From Conexibacter sp. CPCC 205762 (lineage in GTDB: Bacteria; Actinomycetota; Thermoleophilia; Solirubrobacterales; Solirubrobacteraceae): 64,000 nt of DNA. This document shows positions 10,732 to 18,165 of the stretch, one piece after another. Where the stretch lies: contig NZ_JAUTDN010000011.1 in NCBI RefSeq assembly GCF_030646155.1, positions 1-64,000 of the forward strand. Reading direction: 5' to 3'. A program made the position numbers and the translations under genes. Positions within the stretch are counted from its first letter, which is position 1. Every line of letters starts with the position of its first letter. The notes below the pieces were generated by a model. That model saw nothing but the letters and a program-made list of their open reading frames with translations. It had not been told where the DNA came from and did no database searches.

Positions 10732-10746
10732 ATACTGACGGCGTAT
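10732..10746. promoter_or_regulatory. LysR-type operator, ATAC-N7-GTAT
   Basis: The sequence ATACTGACGGCGTAT is the textbook T-N11-A/ATAC-N7-GTAT box bound by CatR/BenM-class LysR regulators of aromatic degradation. It overlaps the ATG of the LysR gene (10745) and lies about 60 bases upstream of pcaI, as expected for autorepression plus divergent activation. Confidence 0.65.
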
Positions 10747-11635
10747 GGATGTCGAGCTGCGTCACCTGCGCTACTTCGTCGCGGTCGCCGAGGAGCTGAG
10801 CTTCACGCGCGCGGCCGAGCGGCTGCACATGGCGCAGCCGCCGCTGTCGACGCAGATGCGCGCGCTGGAGCGGGCGCTGGGGGTCGAGCTGTTCGACCGC
10901 TCGCGCCGCGCGATCGCGCTGACGGCAGCCGGCGAGGTGCTGCTCGGCGAGGCGCGGCGGCTGTTGGTGCAGGTCGACCAGGCGCTCGCGGCGACGACGC
11001 GGGCCGGCACCGGCGAGGTCGGCCGGCTGACGGTCGGCTTCGTCCCGTCGGCGTCGCTCGGCCCGCTGCCCGAGCTGCTGCGCGTCTTCCGCGGCCGCCA
11101 TCCGGGAGTCGAGCTGTTCCTGCGCGAGCTGCCGCCCGACGACCTCGTCGCCGGCCTCCACTCCGGCGCGCTCGACCTCGCCGTCCTCTACCTCCCCGTC
11201 ACCGAACCGGCCCTGTCCGAGCTGACGATCGCCCGCGAACCGCTGGTGGCGGCACTGCCGGAGGGCCACAGGCTCGCGCGGGCCCGCAGCGCGCTGCGCC
11301 TCACCTCCCTGCGCGCCGAGCCCTTCGTGCTGCCGGCACGCCACCACATGCCCGGCCTGCACGCGCGCGTGCTGGAGAGCTGCCGCCGCGCCGGCTTCGA
11401 GCCGCGCGCCGTGCAGGACGACGTCTGGCTGCTGCAGACCGTGCTCGGCCTCGTCGCCGCCGGCCTCGGCGTCGCGCTCGTGCCGGCCAGCGTCGAGAAG
11501 CTCGGCCGCGCCGGCGTCGCCTTCCGCCCCCTCCGCGACCCCGGCCCCCCGGTCGAGCTCGGCGCCCTCTGGCGCGCCGACGACTCCTCCGCCGCCCTCC
11601 GCAACCTCGTCGCGGTGCTGCGGGAGGCCAGCTGA
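10745..11635 (+). CDS. LysR-family regulator of the pcaIJF operon
   Basis: 296 residues with the N-terminal winged HTH (LRHLRYFVAVAEELSFTRAAERLHMAQPPLS is the classic pattern, residues about 4-35) and a two-lobed effector domain from about residue 90 (VGRLTVGFVPSAS). Divergent from pcaI with an ATAC-N7-GTAT box over its own start, so it probably represses itself and activates pca genes when a beta-ketoadipate-pathway intermediate is bound. The effector cannot be read from sequence. CatR, BenM and PcaQ are the closest concepts. Confidence 0.88.
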   Translation: MDVELRHLRYFVAVAEELSFTRAAERLHMAQPPLSTQMRALERALGVELFDRSRRAIALTAAGEVLLGEARRLLVQVDQALAATTRAGTGEVGRLTVGFVPSASLGPLPELLRVFRGRHPGVELFLRELPPDDLVAGLHSGALDLAVLYLPVTEPALSELTIAREPLVAALPEGHRLARARSALRLTSLRAEPFVLPARHHMPGLHARVLESCRRAGFEPRAVQDDVWLLQTVLGLVAAGLGVALVPASVEKLGRAGVAFRPLRDPGPPVELGALWRADDSSAALRNLVAVLREAS

Positions 11636-11705
11636 GCGCCGCACGATCGCTGTTGGATGGTGGCGCGTCGGCGCGCGACCTCCGACACACTTCCTCCCGG
11701 CAAGA

Positions 11706-11765
11706 CGAAACCCCGGCGATATGCCTCACCCCGAAGGGCGGGTAGGGATCGTTCCGGGGCTTTCG
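11706..11765 (+). ncRNA. Candidate structured RNA upstream of the Abi/HEPN gene
   Basis: A 60-base element folds well on paper. Outer stem: 11706-11716 (CGAAACCCCGG) pairs with 11754-11765 (CCGGGGCTTTCG), 11 bp with one bulged C at 11760. A second helix CGAT (11717-11720) pairs with ATCG (11748-11751). The interior CACCCCGAAGGGCGGGTAGGG can form a CCC-GAA-GGG hairpin or a longer C/G helix. A small hairpin AGCG-CGAG-CGCT follows at 11778-11789. It ends 54 bases before the ATG of the HEPN gene. It could be a leader regulating that gene, an RNA antitoxin, or the terminator of the LysR gene; there is no T-run after it. An RNA motif named AbiF is known upstream of Abi-type genes, but I cannot test membership. 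Confidence 0.5.
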
Positions 11766-11819
11766 CCGACTGATGCTAGCGCGAGCGCTCCTCTGACACG
11801 AACGGTTCCCACTCCTCCG

Positions 11820-12464
11820 ATGGCGCACGTCGCCGCGCTGCGAGCGCGGCTCGCGCCAGCTCGCTTCGAGCCGTACGTCACCGCCGCTGGGTCCGAACCT
11901 GCCGCCCTGCGCCTCTACGAGTGGAACATCGCGATCGCGGCGGCGTTTCACGAGAGCCTCGGCCAGCTGGAGATCGTGCTGCGCAACGGCCTCGACGAGC
12001 AACTGCGGCGCTGGCATCGCAAGACGCTCGACGGCGACGGCGCCTGGCACCTCGACGCGCGAACCCCGCTCCATCCAGACCTCAGAGCCCAGATCGCCCA
12101 GGCCCGTGGCCGGCTCCGTTCCCGCAGAGCGATCGAGACCCGCGACCGAGTCGTCGCCGAGCTGATGTTCGGCTTCTGGCGCTACCTGCTCGATGCCCGT
12201 CACCAGCCGACGTTGTGGGCGCCTGCGCTGCGCCATGCCTTTCCCCATTTGCGGCCGCGTGTCCGCACCGACGTCTACGACCGACTCGTGCCGCTGCACG
12301 CGCTGCGCAACCGGATCGCCCACCACGAGCCGATCCACCACCTGCCGCTCTCATCCCGCTTCGAGGAACTGCTGACGCTCACCGGCTTCGTTTGCCCGAC
12401 GACTGCGACGTGGATCTGGTCGACGACGCGAATCCCGGCGTTGCTCGATTCGCGTCCTGCGTGA
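11820..12464 (+). CDS. Abi-family HEPN protein (predicted RNase, phage defence or toxin)
   Basis: 214 residues. The C-terminal third has VYDRLVPLHALRNRIAHHEPIH, where R163-N-R-I-A-H168 is the Rx4H catalytic motif of HEPN ribonucleases. The N-terminal YEWNIAIAAAFHESLGQLEIVLRNGLDE and the middle VVAELMFGFWRYLLDARH match Abi_2/AbiF-like proteins as I know them. Such proteins act as abortive-infection or toxin RNases and are relatives of the Cas13 nuclease domains. The start at 11820 (MAHVAALRARL) begins the conserved domain; an in-frame ATG at 11721 would lie within the structured RNA element. No protein antitoxin gene is adjacent, which makes the upstream RNA the natural candidate partner. The MarR gene ends 5 bases beyond it on the other strand. 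Confidence 0.75.
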   Translation: MAHVAALRARLAPARFEPYVTAAGSEPAALRLYEWNIAIAAAFHESLGQLEIVLRNGLDEQLRRWHRKTLDGDGAWHLDARTPLHPDLRAQIAQARGRLRSRRAIETRDRVVAELMFGFWRYLLDARHQPTLWAPALRHAFPHLRPRVRTDVYDRLVPLHALRNRIAHHEPIHHLPLSSRFEELLTLTGFVCPTTATWIWSTTRIPALLDSRPA

Positions 12465-12469
12465 GCGCG

Positions 12470-12892
12470 CTACTCGCCGTGCGCGGCGAGCAGTCTGGAG
12501 AGCAGGGAGCCGAGGGTGGTCAGCTCGGCGGGGGTGAGGGCGGCGAAGAAGTCGTCGCCGCGCTCCAGCTCGAGGGCGCGGAGGAGGAGGGCGCGGCCGG
12601 CGTCGGTGATCGAGACGGCGTGGGCGCGGCGATCGGCGGGGTCGGGAGCGCGCGCGGCGAGCTGGCGGCTCTCCAGCTCGTTGAGCAGCGCGACGAGCGT
12701 CGCTCTGTCGACCCCGCTGCGCTCGGCCAGTCGCGCCTGGCGCAGCGGCGCGCCCTCGCGCACGAGCGTGACGAGCACGAGCAGCGCCGGCTTGCCGATC
12801 CCCAGCTCGCCGTAGACCTGCGGCCAGCGGGCGGCGGCGATCCGCCCGAGGCGGTCGAAGCGGAGGCCCAGCGGGAGATCGTCCGGCAACAT
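12470..12892 (-). CDS. MarR-family regulator divergent from SDR gene
   Basis: 140 residues, winged HTH with the recognition region PLRQARLAERSGVDRATLVALLNELESRQL and wing RAPDPADRRAHAVSITDAG. The start at ATG 12892 begins MLPDDLPLGLRFDRLGR, typical of MarR length; an upstream in-frame ATG would cover the operator. It is divergent from a short-chain dehydrogenase gene, with a palindrome directly against its start codon. It therefore likely represses itself and the dehydrogenase until a small, probably phenolic, ligand binds. Confidence 0.85.
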   Translation of the reverse strand: MLPDDLPLGLRFDRLGRIAAARWPQVYGELGIGKPALLVLVTLVREGAPLRQARLAERSGVDRATLVALLNELESRQLAARAPDPADRRAHAVSITDAGRALLLRALELERGDDFFAALTPAELTTLGSLLSRLLAAHGE

Positions 12893-12913
12893 CGTTTGCA
12901 CTCCAAACGTTTG
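12893..12913. promoter_or_regulatory. MarR operator palindromes
   Basis: CGTTTG-N5-CAAACG (12893-12909) is a 17-bp inverted repeat adjoining the MarR start codon. It overlaps a second perfect palindrome CAAACGTTTG (12904-12913). Both lie between the divergent start codons at 12892 and 12933, so a MarR dimer bound here would block both promoters. Confidence 0.65.
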
Positions 12914-12932
12914 TTCAGCTAACGTTCGCTTC

Positions 12933-13880
12933 ATGAACGATTCTGGCAGCGTATCTCCCCGCTCCGTCGTCATCACCGGCGCCACCTCCGGGATCGGCCT
13001 CGCGACCGCCCGCCTGCTCGCCGCCGCGCCGGGCGTGACGGTCGTGGTGCCCGCGCGCGATGCCGCGCGCGGGAAGCGGGTGGCGGACGAGATCGGCCGG
13101 GTCGCCCTGCCGCTCGATCTCGCCGACCTCGCCTCGGTCCGCGCCTTCCCGGCGGCGCTCGACGCGGCGCGGCTCCCACCGCTGCACGCGCTGCTCGCCA
13201 ACGCCGGCATCCAGTACACCGACCGCAAGCACACCACGAGCGACGGCTTCGAGGCGACCTTCGGCACCAACCACCTCGGCCACTTCCTGCTGATCCGCCT
13301 GCTGCTCGACCGGCTCGCCGACGACGGCCGGATCGCGATCGTCTCCAGCGGCACGCACAAGCGGCAGCGGCTCAGAAACGGCGGCTACCCGCCGCCGAGC
13401 TGGGCCGACGCGCGCACGCTCGCGACCCCCGGCGAGGGCAGCGGCCAGGTCGCCTACGCGACCTCGAAGCTGGCGAATGCGATCACCGCCGTCGAGCTGG
13501 GCCGGCGGATCGACGACCTCCGCCCCGGCACGCGGATCGCCGTCCACGGCGTCGACCCCGGCCTCGTCCCCGCGACCGGCCTCGCGCGCGACTACTCGCC
13601 GACCGGCCAGCGGATCTACCGCGCGCTCGCCCCCGCGATCGCCGCGCTGATGCCCGGCGCGACCACGCCCGAGCGCGCCGCCGCCAACCTCGCCGCGACC
13701 GCGCTCGACCCCTCCTACGCGCGCGGCGCGACCAACGGCGCGCTCCCCGCCGGCCGCTGGTGGGAGATAGCGAAGGACGGCGCCCCGTCGGCCGAGGCGC
13801 AGGATCCGCAGACCGGCGCCGACCTGTGGCGCGACAGCGAGGCGCTCGTCGGCCTCGCTCCCGCGCCGCGGCCGTCCTAG
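12933..13880 (+). CDS. Short-chain dehydrogenase/reductase
   Basis: 315 residues. Nucleotide-binding motif TGATSGIG (residues 15-22), NAG in LLANAGIQ, catalytic Ser in IVSSGTH, and the YATSK catalytic Tyr/Lys pair. The length and LGHFLLIRLLL segment resemble the retinol-dehydrogenase/protochlorophyllide-reductase-like SDRs. An NAD(P)-dependent oxidoreductase of unknown substrate, probably controlled by the divergent MarR. Its stop codon overlaps that of the convergent M20 peptidase in the tetranucleotide CTAG (13877-13880). Confidence 0.87.
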   Translation: MNDSGSVSPRSVVITGATSGIGLATARLLAAAPGVTVVVPARDAARGKRVADEIGRVALPLDLADLASVRAFPAALDAARLPPLHALLANAGIQYTDRKHTTSDGFEATFGTNHLGHFLLIRLLLDRLADDGRIAIVSSGTHKRQRLRNGGYPPPSWADARTLATPGEGSGQVAYATSKLANAITAVELGRRIDDLRPGTRIAVHGVDPGLVPATGLARDYSPTGQRIYRALAPAIAALMPGATTPERAAANLAATALDPSYARGATNGALPAGRWWEIAKDGAPSAEAQDPQTGADLWRDSEALVGLAPAPRPS

Positions 13881-15235
13881 AACCCGTTCTCCGCCAGCCG
13901 CTCGAACAGGCGCGCGGTGAAGCGGACGTGGTCGAGGTAGTCGGCGACGGCGCCGTGCTCGTCGGGCCCGTGCATGTTGCCGTCGGGGCGCAGCGTGCCG
14001 GCCGGGGAGACGACCGGGGCGCCGAGCGCGTCGAGCACGATCCGGCCGGGGCCGGCGCCGATCAGCACCGGGTAGACGACCGGCTCGCCCATCGTGTCGC
14101 GGGCCGCGTCGATCGTCGCGCGCGCGAACGGGGTGTCGAGCGGCGAGGCGGCCGGCAGGATCGCGCGGCCGGCCGTCACCTGGATGTCGCCGAAGCCGTG
14201 CGCGGCGAGGTGGCGCTCGATCGTCGCCAGCACGTGCGCCGGGTCCTGGTCCGGGACGAGGCTGAAGCGCAGCGTCACGCTCGCCTCCGCCGGCACCGAG
14301 CCGACGCCGTCAGCGCCGACGATGAACTGCGAGACCGACAGCGACGGCGCGAAGATCAGCCGCTGGCGCAGCTCCTGCTCGGAGGCGCCCGGCCAGAACG
14401 GCGAGACGCCCTCCCCGGCCCGCGTGACCGCGTCGACCGGCAGCGGGATCCGCGCCGCCGTCTCGACCTGCTCGGGCGTCGGCGCCAGCGCACCGTCGAG
14501 GAAGCCGTCGATCGTGACGCTGCCGCGGCCGTCGGTCAGCGACGAGACGGCCCGCATCAGCTCCAGCGGCGCACTGCGGACGACCGACGCGAAGGCGGTG
14601 TGCTGATCGCTGCGCAGCAGCCGCAGGTCGAGTCTGACCTCGAGGTTGCCGCGGCAGCCGAAGCCGATCCCCGGCCGCCCGTCGCCGTCGCGCAGGAACG
14701 ACTCCCACAGGCAGGCGTCGGCGTGCAGCGAGGCGGCGTTGGCGGCGAGCGCCTCGGCCAGGCCGGGGCTGCCGATCTCCTCGGCCGGATCGGAGATGTA
14801 GATGACCGTGTACGGCGGCGGCGCGCCGTCGAGCGTCGCGACCCACGCCTCCAGCGCGTGCAGCCGCGCGACGACGTCGGCCTTGTCGTCGCAGGCGCCG
14901 CGCGCCCACATCTTCCCGTCGCGCAGCTCGGCCGCGAACGCCGGCGTCGTCCACTGCCCGGGGTCGCCGGGCGGCTGCACGTCGTAGTGGGTGTAGAGCA
15001 GCAGGCGACCGTCGCCGGAGCCGTTCAGCGTCGCCGCCAGCAACGGGCCGTGGCCGGGGATCTCGATCCGCCGCACCTCGTCGAACAGCGGCTCCAGGCG
15101 CGCCTCGATCCACTGCGCCGCCTGCTCGATCGCGTCGAGCGAGCCGGACACCGACGGGATGCGGCAGATCGCGCGCCACTCCTCGACGAAGCGATCCGCC
15201 TGCTGCGCGACGAAGGCGTCGGTCGCCGCGCTCAT
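13877..15235 (-). CDS. M20-family dipeptidase/peptidase
   Basis: 452 residues, zinc peptidase of the M20 (ArgE/DapE/carnosinase-like) family. Metal-site motifs in order: YTHYDVQPPG (His and Asp), ACDDKAD (bridging Asp), PAEEIGSPG (catalytic Glu pair), and GPDEHG near the C-terminus (His). The dimerisation lid lies between. It overlaps the stop of the upstream M24 peptidase gene by one base (TGATG), so the two are translated together. The pair suggests breakdown of imported di- and oligopeptides, including X-Pro bonds, next to a Dpp-type importer. Confidence 0.9.
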   Translation of the reverse strand: MSAATDAFVAQQADRFVEEWRAICRIPSVSGSLDAIEQAAQWIEARLEPLFDEVRRIEIPGHGPLLAATLNGSGDGRLLLYTHYDVQPPGDPGQWTTPAFAAELRDGKMWARGACDDKADVVARLHALEAWVATLDGAPPPYTVIYISDPAEEIGSPGLAEALAANAASLHADACLWESFLRDGDGRPGIGFGCRGNLEVRLDLRLLRSDQHTAFASVVRSAPLELMRAVSSLTDGRGSVTIDGFLDGALAPTPEQVETAARIPLPVDAVTRAGEGVSPFWPGASEQELRQRLIFAPSLSVSQFIVGADGVGSVPAEASVTLRFSLVPDQDPAHVLATIERHLAAHGFGDIQVTAGRAILPAASPLDTPFARATIDAARDTMGEPVVYPVLIGAGPGRIVLDALGAPVVSPAGTLRPDGNMHGPDEHGAVADYLDHVRFTARLFERLAENGF

Positions 15236-16398
15236 CAGACCGCGACGCCGCGCGTGAGGACCGCCGGGGTCAGCTCGTACGGGTAGTCGGTCAGCAGCTG
15301 GCCGCCGCTCTCGGTCACGAGCACGAGGTCCTCCAGCCGCACGCCGCCGAAGCCCTGGCGGTAGCAGCCGGGCTCGACCGCGATCACGTCGCCGGCGACG
15401 AGCACGTCGTCGTTCTGGTCGAGGTGCGGCGCCTCGTGGATCTCCAGCCCGACGCCGTGGCCGAGCGAGTGGAAGAAGCCCTCGTTCAAGACCTCGCCCG
15501 GCTTCTTCGTGAGGCGCGTCGGCTGGCCGGCGGCGGCGATCGGCTCGCACGAGATGCGGTGCAGCTCGCGCACCGGCAGGCCCGGTCTGATCGCCGCCAG
15601 GACGGCGTCGATCGACTGCTTGACGATCTTCCAGTAGAGCGCCAGCTCCTCGTTCACGGCGCCCTTCACGAACGTGCGCGTGATGTCCGTGTAGCAGCCG
15701 GTCTCGGGGTCGCGCGGGCACAGGTCGACGGTGACCGGCTCGCCCTCCATCACCTGGCCGGAGCCCGAGTGGTGGCCGACGCAGGTCTGGTAGCCGTGCG
15801 CGACGATCACGTCGTCGCCGCCGCAGCCGTTGCGGATGAAGGCGAGCGCGACGCCCTCCTTCAGCCGCTCGCAGGTCAGCGGCGCGCCGTCGAGCACGAG
15901 CCCGCCGTCGACGACCTCGGCGTCGTGCAGCGCGCGGGCGACCGACGCGACCGCCGCCTCGGCCGCCGTCTGCGCACGCTTGATGCCCTCCAGCTGCGTG
16001 GCGCTCTTGGCGCGGCGCCGTCTCGCGAACAGCTCCGCGTCGACCGTCAGCTCGATCCCGCCGGCGCGCAGGTGGTCAGCCAGCTCGAGCGGGAAGGCCG
16101 GCGGGACGATCGCGCTGTCGATCTCCAGCTGCTTGCAGGCGCGCAGCGCGATCTCCAGCGTCGCCTGCTCGCCGCTGAGCCCGGAGCCGATCAGCTCGTC
16201 GAGGCCGAACTCCTCCTGCGCGTGCGCGTGCATCCGCGGCAGCTCCGACATCCGCGCGACCTCCAGCGAGCGCAGGACCGTGTGGCGCTCCTCCCCCAGC
16301 TCGATGTAGAGGAAGGGATCGTGGACCGAGTGCGGGATCTCGTTCCGCATCGCCGCGGTGTGGGTCGTGTCGGCGAACATCAGGACGGCTTGGGGCAT
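15235..16398 (-). CDS. M24-family Xaa-Pro aminopeptidase-like protein
   Basis: 387 residues with the pita-bread metallopeptidase fold. The dinuclear metal ligands are visible: two Asp in VTVDLCPRDPETGCYTDITR, His in GHGVGLEIHE, Glu in AVEPGCY, and Glu in VRLEDLVLV. The N-terminal domain of about 130 residues is creatinase/prolidase-like. It removes residues next to proline from peptides in the cytoplasm. Start ATG 16398 has GGAGG 8 bases upstream. The divergent RidA-like gene shares its promoter region (16399-16488). Confidence 0.88.
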   Translation of the reverse strand: MPQAVLMFADTTHTAAMRNEIPHSVHDPFLYIELGEERHTVLRSLEVARMSELPRMHAHAQEEFGLDELIGSGLSGEQATLEIALRACKQLEIDSAIVPPAFPLELADHLRAGGIELTVDAELFARRRRAKSATQLEGIKRAQTAAEAAVASVARALHDAEVVDGGLVLDGAPLTCERLKEGVALAFIRNGCGGDDVIVAHGYQTCVGHHSGSGQVMEGEPVTVDLCPRDPETGCYTDITRTFVKGAVNEELALYWKIVKQSIDAVLAAIRPGLPVRELHRISCEPIAAAGQPTRLTKKPGEVLNEGFFHSLGHGVGLEIHEAPHLDQNDDVLVAGDVIAVEPGCYRQGFGGVRLEDLVLVTESGGQLLTDYPYELTPAVLTRGVAV

Positions 16399-16488
16399 CG
16401 GAGGGTCCTCCACTCGGTACAGCTGGGCTTACGTCAAATACTGCACGAAACGTCCACGATAGTGAAATTCTGCGGTATGGTGGCGTTC

Positions 16489-16887
16489 ATGGACACGGTC
16501 AGAAGCGGCAGCCCCTTCGAGAATCTTGCCTCCTACTCGCGCGCCGCTCGCGCCGGTGACTACGTCGCCGTCAGCGGGACCGCCGCGCTCGACGACAGAG
16601 GCGTCGCGCTCTTCCCGGGGGACGCCGCCGCGCAGACGCGCGAGGCGCTCGTGCGCGCGCTCGACGCCGCCGCCGCGCTCGGCGCCCGCCGCGAGGACGT
16701 GATCCGCACCCGCATCTTCCTGCTCGCCGGCACCGAGTGGCGCGGTTCGGTCGAGGTGCACGGCGAGGTCTTCCGCGGCGTCGACCCCGCCAACACGACC
16801 CTGCACGTCGCCGAGCTGATCCCGCAGGACTGCCTCGTCGAGGTCGAGATCGACGCGGTCGCGTCGGGTCCGGTTCCGCAGCGATGA
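16489..16887 (+). CDS. RidA/YjgF-family protein, probably not a canonical deaminase
   Basis: 132 residues in the compact chorismate-mutase-like trimer fold, with VAVSGTAALDD, EDVIRTRIFLL and a C-terminal VEVEIDAVA strand. Canonical RidA hydrolyses reactive enamines/imines using an Arg in the PAR motif before the VAALP strand. Here the matching stretch reads PANTTLHVAELIP, so the Arg seems to be Asn, as in the Rid subgroups lacking deaminase activity. The start is ATG 16489; an ATG four codons upstream (16477) is also possible. It overlaps the next gene by ATGA, so the partner enzyme is likely the class V aminotransferase-fold protein. Confidence 0.82.
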   Translation: MDTVRSGSPFENLASYSRAARAGDYVAVSGTAALDDRGVALFPGDAAAQTREALVRALDAAAALGARREDVIRTRIFLLAGTEWRGSVEVHGEVFRGVDPANTTLHVAELIPQDCLVEVEIDAVASGPVPQR

Positions 16888-18083
16888 CCGCGGTCGGCTC
16901 CAGCTTCGACGTCGACGCGGTCCGCGCGCGCTTCAGCACGCTGCGCGGCGGCGAGGCGATCTTCTTCGACACGCCCGGCGGCAGCCAGGTGCCGGACGAG
17001 GTCCGCACCGCCGTCGCCGACGCGATGCGCGACGCCGCCGGCAACCTCGGCGGCAGCTTCCCGACCTCGCGCCGCGTGGCCGCGATCGTTGAGGACGCCC
17101 ATGACGCCGCCGCCCGCTTCCTCGGCTGCGCGCCGGAGGAGACGATCTTCGGCCAGAACATGACCTCGCTCAACTTCACGTTGTCGCGCGCGTTCGCGCG
17201 CTCGCTGCGCGAGGGCGACGAGGTCGTCGTGCTGCAGTCCGATCACGACGCCTCGGTGTCGCCGTGGCTGGAGGCGTGCGCCGACACGGGCGGGTCCGTC
17301 GTGACCGCCGCGGTCGATCGCGACACCTGCCTGCCCGACTGGGACGACCTCGCCGCGAAGATCGGCCCGCGCACGCGCGTGGTGGCGTTCTCGTGGGCGG
17401 CCAACTCGGTCGGCACCGTCGTCGACGCCGCGCGCGTCGCGGAGCTCGCCCACGCCGTCGGCGCCCCGGTCTGGATCGACGCGACCCACTACGCCGCGCA
17501 CCTGCCGATCGACGTGCGCGCGATCGACTGCGACGTGCTCGTCTGCTCCCCGTACAAGTTCTGCGGCCCGCATCTGGGGCTCGCCTACGGCCGCGCCGCG
17601 GTGCTGGCCGACTGGCGCCCCTACAAGGTCCGCCCGGCGCCGACCGCGCCGATCGGCCGCAGCTTCGAGACGGGCACGATGCCGTACGAGCAGCTCGCCG
17701 GCTTCACCGCCGCGGTGGCCTACTGGGAGTCGGTCGACGCCCCCGGCGCCGGCCACGCCTGGACGCGCGAGCTGGGCGATCGCTTCCTCGCCGGCCTGCC
17801 CGCGGGCGTCAGCGTGATCGGCCCGCCGACGAGCGCCGACCGCGTCGCCACCTTCCTGCTCCAGCTCGACGTGCTCGACGCCGCCGCCGTCTCCGACGAG
17901 CTGGTCGCGCGCGGCTTCAACGTGACCGCCTCCGAGCACTTCTACTGCCTCGGCCTGCGCGAGCGGATCGGCGGCAAGGCCCTGCGCGTCGGCATCTTCC
18001 ACTACAACACCGCCGCCGAAGTCGACGCCCTCCTCGCGGCCCTCGCCGAGATCGCCGCCGGCGACTCCCCCGCCGTCGCCTGA
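16884..18083 (+). CDS. Class V aminotransferase-fold PLP enzyme (cysteine-desulfurase-like)
   Basis: 399 residues. FFDTPGGSQVP near residue 30, the cofactor-holding Asp in VWIDATHYAAHL, and the PLP Lys in CSPYKFCGPHLG are those of the cysteine-desulfurase-like subfamily sometimes called VC1184-type. A true desulfurase has a mobile catalytic Cys loop near the C-terminus, which I cannot identify here, so the real reaction may be a lyase or transaminase step. Translationally coupled (ATGA) to the RidA-like gene, which often handles imine by-products of PLP enzymes. Confidence 0.82.
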   Translation: MTAVGSSFDVDAVRARFSTLRGGEAIFFDTPGGSQVPDEVRTAVADAMRDAAGNLGGSFPTSRRVAAIVEDAHDAAARFLGCAPEETIFGQNMTSLNFTLSRAFARSLREGDEVVVLQSDHDASVSPWLEACADTGGSVVTAAVDRDTCLPDWDDLAAKIGPRTRVVAFSWAANSVGTVVDAARVAELAHAVGAPVWIDATHYAAHLPIDVRAIDCDVLVCSPYKFCGPHLGLAYGRAAVLADWRPYKVRPAPTAPIGRSFETGTMPYEQLAGFTAAVAYWESVDAPGAGHAWTRELGDRFLAGLPAGVSVIGPPTSADRVATFLLQLDVLDAAAVSDELVARGFNVTASEHFYCLGLRERIGGKALRVGIFHYNTAAEVDALLAALAEIAAGDSPAVA

Positions 18084-18117
18084 CCTTCCCCCATCCCCCC
18101 TCCCCGCCGCACGGAGG

Positions 18118-18148
18118 CGGGCGCGGCTCTCGTCCCCAGCCGCGCCCG
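18118..18148. terminator. Bidirectional hairpin between convergent aminotransferase and ABC operon
   Basis: Perfect 11-bp stem: CGGGCGCGGCT (18118-18128) with AGCCGCGCCCG (18138-18148), 9-base loop. Placed between the stops at 18083 (+) and 18166 (-). Confidence 0.75.
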
Positions 18149-18165
18149 TCTCGGGGAGGGTCCAG

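Noticed and set aside
10674..10733. Longer start for pcaI at 10733
   Set aside because: The codons overlap the LysR operator and do not match CoA-transferase A subunits, which begin near the MVQLLSPAEAL position.
11721..11819. Longer start for the HEPN gene at 11721
   Set aside because: It would place 33 low-complexity residues within the structured element; conserved Abi sequence begins after 11820.
16399..16488. Specific operator between M24 and RidA-like genes
   Set aside because: The region is AT-richer and surely holds promoters, but no convincing palindrome or -35/-10 pair could be fixed.
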